From: Dolichospermum flos-aquae CCAP 1403/13F
Lineage (GTDB): Bacteria; Cyanobacteriota; Cyanobacteriia; Cyanobacteriales; Nostocaceae
Length of the DNA: 64,000 bases
Assembly (NCBI RefSeq): GCF_012516395.1
Contig: NZ_CP051206.1
Coordinates: forward strand, 1,780,501 to 1,844,500
Reading direction: 5' to 3'
Shown here: positions 37,101-46,800 of the stretch, in pieces
How positions within the stretch are numbered: the first letter of the stretch is position 1
How the letters are laid out: each line of letters opens with the position of its first letter
Notes under the pieces: generated by a model
Seen by the model: the letters and a program-made list of their open reading frames with translations, nothing else
Told to the model about the DNA's origin: nothing
The model's database searches: none
Program-made: the position numbers and the translations under genes

Positions 37101-37173
37101 GGAACCATAACTTTGCCAATTTCTATTGGAAGCATAAGTTTGCCGTCGCGGCAAAGTTATGGGTAAAGTCACA
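37101..37173 (-). promoter_or_regulatory. right end of the Tn7-like element: TnsB-like sites
   Basis: Terminal repeat 37148-37173, reading TGTGACTTTACCC inward on the minus strand. Two inner sites, GGAACCATAACTTTGCCA (37101-37118) and GGAAGCATAAGTTTGCCG (37128-37145), point the other way, in the same orientation as the left-end sites. Such mixed orientation is unusual. Confidence 0.65.
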
Positions 37174-37204
37174 GAAAGCTAAACTTGAAAATATTATAAT
37201 CTAA

Positions 37205-37277
37205 TGGAGCTAAGCGGATTCGAACCGCTGACCCCCTCAATGCCATTGAGGTGCGCTACCAACTGCGCTATAACCCC
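37205..37277 (-). tRNA. tRNA-Ala (GGC)
   Basis: A 73-nt cloverleaf: acceptor GGGGTTA pairing with TAGCTCC, D arm GCGC...GCGC, anticodon stem CCTCA/TGAGG with loop ATGGCAT (anticodon GGC), T arm GCGGTTCGAATCCGC. CCA is not encoded. Attachment gene of the Tn7-like element, which ends 31 bp beyond its 3' end. Confidence 0.95.
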
Positions 37278-37699
37278 GAAATTCCAATGCAGTAAGCTTT
37301 TTGGCTTATTGGTTAGTTCTTTTATTTGTCTCTTTTGTGATTATACATTAATCTATGTCAATTCAGTCAAGAAAGTTATATTAAGAAATATTAAGCAGCA
37401 AATTAACCTTGACACCGATAAACCAAAACAAAAAAAATAGATGTGGTTTTCAACCTAATTAATCTCCAACCGCCTAGAATCATGCTGGAGAACATGAAAA
37501 AAAGGCTAGTACCGCAGTGCGGAATTAAAAATTAAAAATTAAAAATTAAAAAAGCAGATTACACAAGCTTTTGTCAAATTTTTAATGGTTGATTGACTTA
37601 CGCCATTGTGTACTAGGGAAATGTTTATTTGATAGCTGAATGCTGACAGTTACGCAATAGGACTGCTATAGTAATTTAATCATATTTTTGCAAATACTT
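37278..37699. other. 422-bp intergenic region upstream of the methyltransferase
   Basis: Holds the tRNA-Ala promoter side, a run of AATTAAAA repeats (37523-37552) and AT-rich DNA. An open frame overlapping the tRNA (37204-37440) is spurious. No other gene seen. Confidence 0.5.
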
Positions 37700-38710
37700 A
37701 TGGCAGCAAATAAATTCTTGAAAAATATCATTATTAAACTACTGACTGGGGGATCAAAACCAGAGTATGCTCCACAGACTAGTCAACTAACTTTAGCAGA
37801 TGCGATCGCCAAAATTGACGGGCTTTTTGATTGTGAGGCTGTTTTAAAAGAATTTGATGCAGATGCTACCATATCTTACTACACCCAAAGCGAGTGGGGT
37901 TATCAAATCTATCACTCTGGACAAGATGCTATCCACATGGCATTAAACCCTGATGGTATATTTGACCCAGATGGTTATTATGCTCAACCACGAGTAGTTG
38001 CTGAACAAATTCATAAACTTGATGCCAAGACCGTTTTAGAATTAGGATGTGGTAAAGGATTTAATAGCTGTTTTTTAGCGCAGCAGTATCCAGAAGTACA
38101 TTTCACCGGAATTGATTTAACACCATCGCATATTAAAATAGCACGTCGCAAAGCCGATAAATTTTCTAATCTATCTTTTCAAGAAGGTAACTTTAATCGC
38201 CTAAACTTTTTAGATCAATCCTTTGATATTGTTTTTGCCTTTGAGTGTTTATGTCACGCCTCTGAAGCAGAAACACCACTGGCAGAAATTTTTCGGGTGC
38301 TGCGTCCAGGTGGACAATTAATTATCTTCGATGGTTATCGTAAAATTAAGTTTACACAACTCCCTAAATTACTGCAAACCGCAACTCAACTTGTAGAAAT
38401 ATCAATGGCAGTTCGTCATGGATTTTCAGAAATTAATGATTGGAATGCTATCGTCCAATCAATTGGCTTTCAAATTCAAACTATTGAAGATATTTCTTTA
38501 GCAATTCAGCCGACATTATTAAAATTACAAAAATTATCCTGGAAACTTTTTTCCTTGTCTTGGCAAGTCAAAATACTTATTTATTTGTTACCTAAATATT
38601 TAATTAGAAATTCAATCGCTGGTCTTTTAATGCCTTTTACTGTCAGTCCTAAAGGGGAAGCTTTTGGATATTATAAATTAATCTTAGAACGACCTTTAGA
38701 AGAGAGTTAA
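37700..38710 (+). CDS. class I SAM-dependent methyltransferase
   Basis: 336 residues. A Rossmann methylase core in the middle: VLELGCGKGFNSCFLAQQ (motif I), FTGIDLTPSHI (acidic loop), FDIVFAFECLCHA (motif II) and RVLRPGGQLIIFDGY (motif III). The C-terminal 120 residues are hydrophobic/helical. The pattern resembles small-molecule C- or O-methylases (sterol/tocopherol-type fold); substrate unknown. ATG 37700 (MAANKF) is preferred over TTG 37688. Confidence 0.8.
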   Translation: MAANKFLKNIIIKLLTGGSKPEYAPQTSQLTLADAIAKIDGLFDCEAVLKEFDADATISYYTQSEWGYQIYHSGQDAIHMALNPDGIFDPDGYYAQPRVVAEQIHKLDAKTVLELGCGKGFNSCFLAQQYPEVHFTGIDLTPSHIKIARRKADKFSNLSFQEGNFNRLNFLDQSFDIVFAFECLCHASEAETPLAEIFRVLRPGGQLIIFDGYRKIKFTQLPKLLQTATQLVEISMAVRHGFSEINDWNAIVQSIGFQIQTIEDISLAIQPTLLKLQKLSWKLFSLSWQVKILIYLLPKYLIRNSIAGLLMPFTVSPKGEAFGYYKLILERPLEES

Positions 38711-38763
38711 ACTCGATGAATTTGAACTTTGAGCGCAGATAATTCCTGCGCCCCTACAATTTC

Positions 38764-39123
38764 CTAATATTGTGGCACAGAAGGATCAACTAAAATCGAA
38801 TAAGCAGAAATTCCACCCTTAATATTTTTAACATTTGTAAATCCTTGAGTAACTAACCACCCACACATCTGAGCAGAGCGGATACCATGATGACAGAGAA
38901 CAAGAGTTTCTGCATGAATATCAAAGCGGATAGGCACTTGTTCACTCCATTGCTCATATTCACTCAAAGGAAGATTGACAAAACCATCTAGCCGTGATAA
39001 AGCAATTTCCTGGGGTTCACGCACATCTATTAACTGAAGCGTTCCTTCATTACTGGAAAGACGTTTGGCTAGTTCCTCAACAGTAATTTCGGAAAAGGGT
39101 TGATCAAATGATGTATTTGTCAT
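38764..39123 (-). CDS. single-domain rhodanese-like sulfurtransferase
   Basis: 119 residues. Rhodanese fold with VREPQE near residue 35 and the active Cys loop LCHHGIRSAQMC (about 75-87), followed by GFTNVKNIKGGISAYS. The catalytic Cys suggests persulfide transfer; the CHHGxRS loop is the GlpE/PspE-like short form. Soluble. Divergent from the DUF3352 gene with a 30-bp gap. Confidence 0.9.
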   Translation of the reverse strand: MTNTSFDQPFSEITVEELAKRLSSNEGTLQLIDVREPQEIALSRLDGFVNLPLSEYEQWSEQVPIRFDIHAETLVLCHHGIRSAQMCGWLVTQGFTNVKNIKGGISAYSILVDPSVPQY

Positions 39124-39153
39124 GCAGTTTTTCTAAAAAATCCTATACTATTC

Positions 39154-40851
39154 ATGTTTGCAGAAAAACTAAAAAATATAAAGAATGTGAACAGTCAACA
39201 CTTAACAAAAAATATTAAACTTGGTTTCCTTATAGCTGGCATAATCACGCTTGTGCTAGTTTGTGTAGCTAAATTCTCCTGGTTTTCGGGGAAAAGTCCA
39301 GTTAGTCTTGTCGTTCGCAACTCTCAACCCGCTGCGGCTATATTTGTCTCCAAGTCTTCACCAGCAATGGTATCATTATTGGTCAATCCCGACGGGTTAC
39401 AGACAATAGCAGCAAAAGGAGAATTTTCTCAACTCAAAAATAGTCTATTGGCAAAAAATAATATAGATTATTCAAATGATCTTAAACCCTGGTTGGGTGA
39501 TGAAATTACCCTAGCTGCAACTACCATAGATATAGACCGTGATCCAGACAACGGACTACAAACCGGGTATTTAATGGCACTTGCAACTACAAAACCAGAG
39601 AAAAGCCGTGAGTTTTTGGAATTATTATTTTCTAACCGGGCTTTTAGTGGGACTAATTTAGGAATTGAACGTTACAAAGGTGTCAAGGTTATTTCTGATC
39701 ATCCCGAATATGCACCAGACTTAAAAACCCAAAATAGTTTAGCAGGTGCAGTTGTTAATAATTTTGTTTTGCTGGCTAATCATCCTCAAATTATCAAAGA
39801 AGCAATTAATAATTTACAAGCACCAGATTTAAACTTAATTAGTTCTCTAGAATATCAAAAAGCTACTCAACAAATCTCTAAAAATGCTGTAGCTGTAACT
39901 TTCTTGAATTTACCAGAAGTTGGTAAATGGCAAGGATTAGAATTGGCAGAATCAACTTATAATAGCCAAATTCTCTCCTTCGTTTTAAATTCCCAAGGGT
40001 TGCTCACAGAAAGTACATTTTTAACAAATTCCCCAGTTGTACCTTCATCTTTACCCCTATCTCAATCTGTAGGAGCATTACAGTATATTCCAGAATCAAC
40101 AGCTTTAGCGATCGCTGGCACAAATTTGAATAAATTAGGTAATAGCGATATAGCAAAACTGTGGAAACAAGTAACAGCAAGCATTTACGGTTCTAGTGAA
40201 GAAGGGATTTCTCGATTACTACAACCCTTCGTAAAAATCCAAAACAATTGGAATTTAAACTTTAGCGAAGATATTTTCAATTGGATAACAGGAGAATACG
40301 CTTTAGCCTTATTACCCAATTCAGAAAATACAAGCCCTAATTGGTTATTTGTTATCGAAAAAAACCCAGAATTAGCAGCAGGAATCACACATCTAAATAA
40401 TATTGCCAGTAGAAGTGGTTTTAACCTTAGTTCCCTAACTTTAGATCAACAAAAAATAGCAGCTTGGACAAAAATTACAGCCACAAGTGAAAATAACACA
40501 TCTATTAATGTGGACACGAAAGTTAAAGGAGTGCATACAACCTTAGATAATTATGAAATTTTCAGTTCTGATTTAAAGACGCTAACAGCAGTTTTGAGTC
40601 AAAAGCAAAAATCTCTCCTAGAAAATCCCCAATTTAAAAATAGTATTGCGACAATTCCCCAACCCAACCAAGGGTATATTTATCTAGACTGGGAAAATAG
40701 TCAAGATATTCTCAAGCATCAATTACCTTGGATAAAATTTGCAGAAGTATTGGGTAAGCCACTTTTTGATAATTTAAAATCCCTGACAGTGAGTAGTTAT
40801 AGCAGCGAACCAGGAACACTCAAAAGCGGAGTATTCTTACAACTGCATTAA
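39154..40851 (+). CDS. DUF3352 family exported/anchored protein
   Basis: 565 residues with one N-terminal membrane helix (LGFLIAGIITLVLVCVAKF) after about 24 cytoplasmic residues. The rest is predicted extracytoplasmic. The DUF3352 signature (AAAIFVSKSSPAMVSLLVNP, later LKPWLGDEITLAAT and WITGEYALALLP) is widespread in cyanobacteria; function unknown. Monocistronic; heptamer-like repeats follow at 40928. Confidence 0.85.
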   Translation: MFAEKLKNIKNVNSQHLTKNIKLGFLIAGIITLVLVCVAKFSWFSGKSPVSLVVRNSQPAAAIFVSKSSPAMVSLLVNPDGLQTIAAKGEFSQLKNSLLAKNNIDYSNDLKPWLGDEITLAATTIDIDRDPDNGLQTGYLMALATTKPEKSREFLELLFSNRAFSGTNLGIERYKGVKVISDHPEYAPDLKTQNSLAGAVVNNFVLLANHPQIIKEAINNLQAPDLNLISSLEYQKATQQISKNAVAVTFLNLPEVGKWQGLELAESTYNSQILSFVLNSQGLLTESTFLTNSPVVPSSLPLSQSVGALQYIPESTALAIAGTNLNKLGNSDIAKLWKQVTASIYGSSEEGISRLLQPFVKIQNNWNLNFSEDIFNWITGEYALALLPNSENTSPNWLFVIEKNPELAAGITHLNNIASRSGFNLSSLTLDQQKIAAWTKITATSENNTSINVDTKVKGVHTTLDNYEIFSSDLKTLTAVLSQKQKSLLENPQFKNSIATIPQPNQGYIYLDWENSQDILKHQLPWIKFAEVLGKPLFDNLKSLTVSSYSSEPGTLKSGVFLQLH

Positions 40852-40927
40852 CAAATCAGAATTAACTCCACTTTAACAGTCCAGAAGCCTTAGATACTAA
40901 GGCATAGATGATTTAGTCCCCAATTAA

Positions 40928-41011
40928 CAATCACCAATCACCAATCACCAATTACCAATCACCAATTACCAATCACCAATCACCAATTACCAATTACCAA
41001 TCCCTAATTAC
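40928..41011. repeat. CCAATTA/CCAATCA heptameric repeats
   Basis: About eleven tandem heptamers of CCAATCA and CCAATTA type upstream of cysE; STRR class. Confidence 0.85.
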
Positions 41012-41066
41012 CAAGTCACGATAATATGAGAGAGTAGCTTGTTATGCTATCAAGGGTACTATCTCA

Positions 41067-41819
41067 ATGTTCTCTAGACTCCGTACCGATTTTCGCATCA
41101 TCTTTGAACGTGACCCCGCAGCCCGGAATTGGTTGGAGGTTTTGTTTTGCTATCCAGGTTTGCAAGCCCTAGTTTTCCACCGCTTTGCACACTGGTTGCG
41201 TCGTCTTGGTCTTCCCTTTTTCCCCCGCTTGATTTCTCACATTGCGCGGTTTTTAACAGGTGTAGAAATTCACCCAGGGGCTACAATTGGTGAAGGCGTA
41301 TTTATTGATCACGGAATGGGAGTAGTAATTGGGGAAACAGCCATTATTGGTAACTACGCGCTGATTTATCAAGGTGTCACCCTGGGGGGAACAGGTAAAG
41401 AAAGCGGTAAACGTCACCCCACATTAGGCGAAAATGTCGTCGTTGGTGCCGGTGCAAAAGTTTTAGGAAATATCGAAATTGGTGATAATGTCCGCATTGG
41501 TGCAGGTTCAGTGGTGTTGAGAGATGTACCATCTAGTTGTACCGTTGTCGGTGTCCCTGGTCGCATTATCTACCGTTCTGGAGTCCGGGTTGCACCTCTA
41601 GAACACAGTAACTTACCAGATTCAGAAGCCCAAATAATTCGCACCTTAGTTGACCGCATTGAAGCCTTAGAAGCACAAATTCAAGCTTTACAAACTCCCG
41701 CCAAAACTCCAGTTTTAGTTGGTAAATTCCTTCCAGAAGATGAATTACCAAAAGAACACAATTTTTGTAATATCCGAGATAAACAGATTCAGGAATTTTT
41801 TGATGGTGCGGGAATCTAG
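41067..41819 (+). CDS. cysE: serine O-acetyltransferase
   Basis: 250 residues. Makes O-acetylserine from serine and acetyl-CoA, the committed step of cysteine synthesis. Short helical N-terminus ([19 protein letters not shown]) followed by a left-handed beta helix of hexapeptides: [20 protein letters not shown] with catalytic His, [36 protein letters not shown]. The truncated N-terminus relative to the E. coli enzyme is normal for cyanobacteria. The C-terminal tail ends FFDGAGI; a terminal Ile is characteristic for docking to cysteine synthase. Confidence 0.95.
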   Translation: MFSRLRTDFRIIFERDPAARNWLEVLFCYPGLQALVFHRFAHWLRRLGLPFFPRLISHIARFLTGVEIHPGATIGEGVFIDHGMGVVIGETAIIGNYALIYQGVTLGGTGKESGKRHPTLGENVVVGAGAKVLGNIEIGDNVRIGAGSVVLRDVPSSCTVVGVPGRIIYRSGVRVAPLEHSNLPDSEAQIIRTLVDRIEALEAQIQALQTPAKTPVLVGKFLPEDELPKEHNFCNIRDKQIQEFFDGAGI

Positions 41820-41843
41820 GAAGTTAAACACTAAAAATTAAAA

Positions 41844-42425
41844 TTAAGGGTTTATTGCTTCAGTCAACCATTCTTGGTTTTCATTGCGGTGATAAACCCA
41901 TCTATTTTGTGGTTCACCCCGCAATTGTAAATGATCTACTTTTACTGGTTCAAGTAATAATAAACAAAAATTTTCTAATGGTTGAATATTGTCTGGTGCT
42001 GGTGGTGTAAAAGCTTCCGGTGTTTGTACTCTCATCTCACCAGGAATAGGCCAAGCAAATTGTAATCTAGCTGCATCACTTAATTCTTGCCACATTTTGA
42101 TTCTCGCAGGTTGTAAATGGGGGTGAGAATCAGCACTTATTAATATTAATTTTCCAGTAATCCGAAATTGTTCTCTGGTGTTAGGAAAATACCAGCAAAT
42201 TTCCGCTGCGGATTGTTTTGATATTTGTTCAGCTTTTTCACTACGAATATCGGTAATAAATTTTAGCTGATTGGTATCGTCTAGAAAGCCCCGAAATACG
42301 ACGGTACGATTAGCAGGAAAACCATTTTCTCGCAGCGTTGCCAGTTGTACGTAACGGGCATAAACGAGGCTACGATTTTGATGTAGGGCGCGAGTGATAA
42401 GACTTCGCCAAGGTGCTAGGAACAT
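41844..42425 (-). CDS. pyridoxamine-phosphate-oxidase-fold flavoprotein (Npun_F5749 type)
   Basis: 193 residues. Starts APWRSLITRALHQNRSLVYARYVQLATL and carries GFPANRTVVFRGF, SEKAEQISKQSAAEICWYFP and ending NRWVYHRN. This is the cyanobacterial FMN-dependent PPOX-type family; a true PdxH has a different C-terminus. Substrate unknown. Convergent with cysE. Confidence 0.8.
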   Translation of the reverse strand: MFLAPWRSLITRALHQNRSLVYARYVQLATLRENGFPANRTVVFRGFLDDTNQLKFITDIRSEKAEQISKQSAAEICWYFPNTREQFRITGKLILISADSHPHLQPARIKMWQELSDAARLQFAWPIPGEMRVQTPEAFTPPAPDNIQPLENFCLLLLEPVKVDHLQLRGEPQNRWVYHRNENQEWLTEAINP

Positions 42426-42603
42426 TTTTTATTTTGCTTGTAATGAATATCCCTACCGAATAAGAATTGTTTTAATTGTAAGGGAAACGCACCTTAATCA
42501 TAGGTCAGTTGCGTAAGTCCTAATTATAAATCTGAAAAAATTAATCAAACGATAAATTGGGATTTATTGGTTAAAACATTAAAACAGTATTTTGTCAATA
42601 GAT

Positions 42604-42640
42604 TTTAGATCGGTTTTCTCGTACGGGAATCCGATCTAAA
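42604..42640. promoter_or_regulatory. 10-bp inverted repeat upstream of the 98-aa gene
   Basis: TTTAGATCGG (42604-42613) and CCGATCTAAA (42631-42640) form a perfect stem 60 bp before ATG 42701. It could be a terminator, leader hairpin or operator; otherwise nothing is seen in the 275-bp gap. Confidence 0.4.
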
Positions 42641-42700
42641 TATCCTTCTACCGCTAAAATCCCCTTTCTAAGTTGGGAATGTAAACAAAAAAATTTAATT

Positions 42701-42997
42701 ATGAAAAAGCAAGTCGATAAGACTGGAATTTTCCAGCCACCGTTTCCGACTGTTGAAAATCAGTCATCTAGTATCCTTGTAGAAAATACACTTAACAAAC
42801 CAGGAGAAGGGGAAAATTTGCTGATAGCTGCTAATTCTACAAATACTTCCATACAACCAAATGCAGGAGAGATAATACCTATACTCACCTATGGAGGTGT
42901 GTCCGTAGCTGTGATTATTGCAATGGCTTGGTTCGTGAAGATATTGCTTGCCTCTGTATCTGAATTATTCGAAGCAATGCCCAAACCTAAGAAATAA
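42701..42997 (+). CDS. 98-aa single-pass membrane protein, unknown
   Basis: A polar, Asn/Ser-rich N-terminal half and one membrane helix near the C-terminus (LTYGGVSVAVIIAMAWFVKILL), ending AMPKPKK. No family recognised. It has its own upstream region with a 10-bp hairpin. Confidence 0.5.
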   Translation: MKKQVDKTGIFQPPFPTVENQSSSILVENTLNKPGEGENLLIAANSTNTSIQPNAGEIIPILTYGGVSVAVIIAMAWFVKILLASVSELFEAMPKPKK

Positions 42998-43252
42998 TTT
43001 TGAGTAAAACCTCTATCCCGCCTGGGAATGAATTCCCAGTTTAATAGCAAAAGTTGTCTTTTGATGACTAAATAACCAGAAAATTTTTTAAATTGTTTAG
43101 TAAACTTTAGTTTACTTTGGCTATTAGCCCGGAAATTCATTTCTGGGCGGGTGTGGAAGCAAACAGATAAGCCACTTCTAACTTAAGTTGACACCTATGA
43201 GCAGTGCTAAACCCCTACCCCTACGCATCAAAAACTTTTTAATAGCAGAGCT

Positions 43253-43609
43253 ATGGCAATGAAAATTAAACTAATGGCTGATTATGAATGCTACCCACTC
43301 TGGTGGGCTAGTTCTGATAAAGTTGGAGATATTGATCCAGAAACGATGCCATTAACTGAAGAAACTATTAGCCGTTTGGAGAAATGGACAGATATTTATA
43401 ATGCCACATTAAATTGGCAAGATCCTGGTAATTCACCTGATTTGAGTCCAGAAGCAGAAGCAGCTTTTGAACAAGAAGGGATTAGTTTGTGGAAACAACT
43501 GCAAAAAGAACTTGCACCCAATTATGAAGTTATCTATTTCAGTGAGCAATTAAATCAAGTTGTAACTAATACAAATGAATTGGCATCTTTACTGACTATC
43601 TCTGCTTGA
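43253..43609 (+). CDS. 118-aa conserved hypothetical protein
   Basis: Soluble, acidic. MKIKLMADYECYPLWWASSDKVGDIDPETMPL and LNWQDPGNSPDLSPEAEAAF are typical of a small family seen near other cyanobacterial stress or immunity-type genes; function unknown. The start could be ATG 43253 or ATG 43259. The 258-bp gap after it (43610-43867) shows nothing recognisable. Confidence 0.55.
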   Translation: MAMKIKLMADYECYPLWWASSDKVGDIDPETMPLTEETISRLEKWTDIYNATLNWQDPGNSPDLSPEAEAAFEQEGISLWKQLQKELAPNYEVIYFSEQLNQVVTNTNELASLLTISA

Positions 43610-43867
43610 TGAATAGTCAAGGCAAAAATTACACAAACAGCACCATTACACAGATAGACCATTCCGCGAAAACTTACAGGTAAAACTTTGAGATTCTATT
43701 ACCCTGATAATGCACTGTCGGGGTTTTATACTTAAACAAAAAACAAAAATATAGTTATAATTGACACAGACTCAGCTATAGCGCAAAGTGGTAAATTTTT
43801 CAATCTTTAATCCTAAATCTACTTGGCGTATAGTCATAGTTTGTCCATAAGAAATCATACTCAAATT

Positions 43868-46800
43868 ATGCTTCAAGAACTTGATAGCCTGCGTGACGAC
43901 GTAGGAGTCATACGTCAACGTCAGGGTGCAAAATTTCCAGAATCCGCCCCAGCAGCCAATCCCGTGTTTTTTAGAACCTACAGCCGCCGGACAGATGCAG
44001 GTTTGAGAGAAACATGGGATCAGGTGTGCGATCGCACTTTACGCGGTTTAGTAGAACTGGGAAAACTCACCCGTGAAGAAGCTGCCATTTTAGACAAGAT
44101 GCAGCGAAACATGAAATCCCTCCCCAGTGGGCGCTGGATGTGGGTTGGTGGCACAGATTGGTTAGCCAAACCCAAAAACTTCTCCGGTGCTTATAACTGC
44201 ACCTCTACTAACCTTGTAGACTGGAGTGCTTTTGGATTGATGATGGATCTAGCCATGATGGGCTGTGGTACAGGTGCGATCATCGAACCACAATATATTA
44301 ATCAACTTCCCTCTATCCGTAATCGCCTAAATATCACTATTAAAGGTGAAATTGGCAGCACACCCCAAGCACAGCGTCGTGAATTTACACAAACCCATAT
44401 AGAAGCTAACACCGCTACTATCCACGTTGGAGACAGCCGGGAAGGTTGGGTAAAATCCTATCAAACCCTTTTAGAACTTTCTACAGATGAACGCTTTACA
44501 GGTGACGTTCAGGTAATTGTTGATATTAGCGATGTGCGCCAATCTGGGGAAACCCTCAAAGGCTTTGGCGGTATGGCTAATCCTGTGAAGTTGCCTGGAT
44601 TGTATCAGCGTTGCGCCTCTATTCTCAATAAGGCAATAGGCAGACAATTAAACTCAGTTGAATGCTGCTTATTAATTGATGAAGCTGCTGTGACTATTGT
44701 TGCAGGAAATATTCGGCGCTGTCTTCCTGAAGAAGCCTTAGTTCATACAGAATCAGGCTTAGTTCCCATTGCTAAGGTGCGTGTAGGCGATCGCGTTCTC
44801 ACCAGCAAGGGTTTTTATCCTGTTACTAACTTCTTTATTCAAGGTGAACAATCTCTCTGCCGAATTCAAACTCAAGATGGTAGCTTTGAATGTACAGCCG
44901 ATCACAAAGTTGCCGTTTTCACGGATGTGTACGGCAATTATAAAATGGTTAAAGCTCAGGATTTGCAATCAGGCGATCGCTTGATATTCGTGCCACAAAC
45001 TATACCCGGTACACCCACTGAACTGCCTGAGTTTCGGGGTAAAGTCGAAGGTAAAACCAAGAAAATTACTGTTCCTGCATTAACTCCTGATGTTGCTTAC
45101 TTCATCGGCTATTTGCATGGTGATGGTTCAGTTAGTTCTGATGGATCAAGAGTTAGATTTCGAGTTCATGAAGATAGCCCCAATATTTTGGAACGTTTAA
45201 TTGCTGTTGGGAGCGACTTTGGTTTAGAAACTCACACACTGCGGACTCCCGAACAGTGCCGAACCAAAGCCTACGAACTACAATTTAACTCATCAGCCTT
45301 AAATCAATATCTCAAGTCATTCAAACAAGCATTCCAGCCATTAAATATTCCTGATTGCATTCTGTTGGCTAAAGCCGACATTCGTAAAGCTTACTTAGCT
45401 GGTCTTGCTGACGCTGATGGGTGTCATTCTCAAGGAGTTTTAGTAGCTTCAGTTCACCAGCGATTTTTACAGCAAATTCAAGCACTTTACGCATCCCTGG
45501 GAATTACAACCCGGATGTGTAGTTCAATTCGCAAGCGAACGGGCAAATGGGAAGGCGAACTAGTAACAGTTGGTGCAGCAGCATATCAATCTGTTGAAAA
45601 CTGCTTTGAAAAATATTCCCTTCAGTTTTCTAGCCAGAAACGTCAGACTCCCAAATCATTTAAAGACCACGGCTTCCCGAAAGCTATGGTTCGCCCTATT
45701 ATTAACACCACTCAATATCACTGGGGTGCTATTCATCAACAAATGATACTCCCCACCCTGAAAAAATATATTCCTGAAGCTACTGATTTAGTACCAGTCA
45801 AGGTTTTAGGTGTAGAGCTAAATGTACGCTCTGCACCTACTTATGATATTGAAGTTGCGACTGTTCACGAATTTGTCTGCGAAGGCATTTTAGTTTCTAA
45901 CAGTGCCGGGATGAGACAATTCCTTTCTGAAGACGAGCGAGGCGCAACTGCCAAAGATAATTTATGGCAACAAGACGCAGAAGGTAACTGGCGTATAGAT
46001 CCAGAACGCGATTCTTTGCGAATGGCCAACCATACAAGAGTATTTCACCGCAAACCAACTTTAGAAGAATCCATTGCTGCTGTTCAAAAACAATATTACA
46101 GCGGTGAAGGAGCAATTCAATGGGCTGGTGAAGCAGTTGCTAGAGCTAATGCTGATTTATTAAATACACCAGAACTTAAAAAAGACTTTTTGCAAGCTTA
46201 CGAGCAAGAAAAAGCCAAGTATTGGATAAAAGAATACTATCCTGAAATTGATGCTGATGAGCTAGAACATAGAATAGGTAGGTTTGGTTTAAATCCGTGC
46301 GGAGAAATTATTGGTAGCAATTTTCACTGTAATTTGTCCGAGGTACACTTAAACCAACTCGATCCCGACAACTACAAAGAACAAAAAGAGGCATTTACCG
46401 CTGGTGCGCTTTCCGTCGTCGCCCTGTTAAATCACCAATTTCTCGAACCCCGCTATCAATACAGCCGGGAACTTGATCCCATTGTCGGTGTATCATTTAC
46501 CGGTTTATTTGACTTCTTTGTTCATGCTTTTGGTACAGATTGGTTACGCTGGTGGGAAGCAGGAAGACCCGAAACTCCTGAAGGACTGATTTTTAAACGT
46601 GGTGAACAAAAATATCTCAACTTCTGGAAAGATGTAGTTCATAAAGTAGTGTGGGAATATTGCGATCGCCATCAGATCAAACGCCCCAACCGGTGTACTA
46701 CCGTGCAACCAGCCGGCACCAAATCCCTCTTAACAGGAGCATCTCCCGGTTGGCATCCCCCCAAAGCTCAAAGATTCATTCGTCGGATTACCTTTGGCAA

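Larger units (their letters stand above)
31051..37173. mobile_element. decayed Tn7-like element, probably a CRISPR-associated transposon, at tRNA-Ala
   Basis: Seen: 26-bp perfect inverted ends (31051-31076 and 37148-37173) starting TGTGACTTTACCC; several copies of a CATAACTTTGCCG-type 18-mer near each end; the right end stops 31 bp from the 3' end of tRNA-Ala(GGC). Inside are a truncated tniQ/tnsD-type gene, a Cas5-like pseudogene, a possible Cas8-like fragment, an HsdR remnant and a CHAT-STAND gene. Known: Tn7-like transposons have TGT...ACA ends with multiple TnsB sites, and CRISPR-associated ones often home to tRNA genes. Inference: an immobile relic. No tnsA/B/C and no CRISPR array were seen. 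A 5-bp target duplication is not obvious (AATTA versus GAAAG). Confidence 0.7.

Noticed and set aside
31046-37178. A 5-bp target duplication of the Tn7-like element
   Set aside because: The flanks read AATTA and GAAAG, so no duplication can be claimed; either end may have been altered.
37204-37440. A 78-codon frame on the + strand
   Set aside because: It overlaps the tRNA-Ala gene antisense and continues into AT-rich spacer; no ribosome site.
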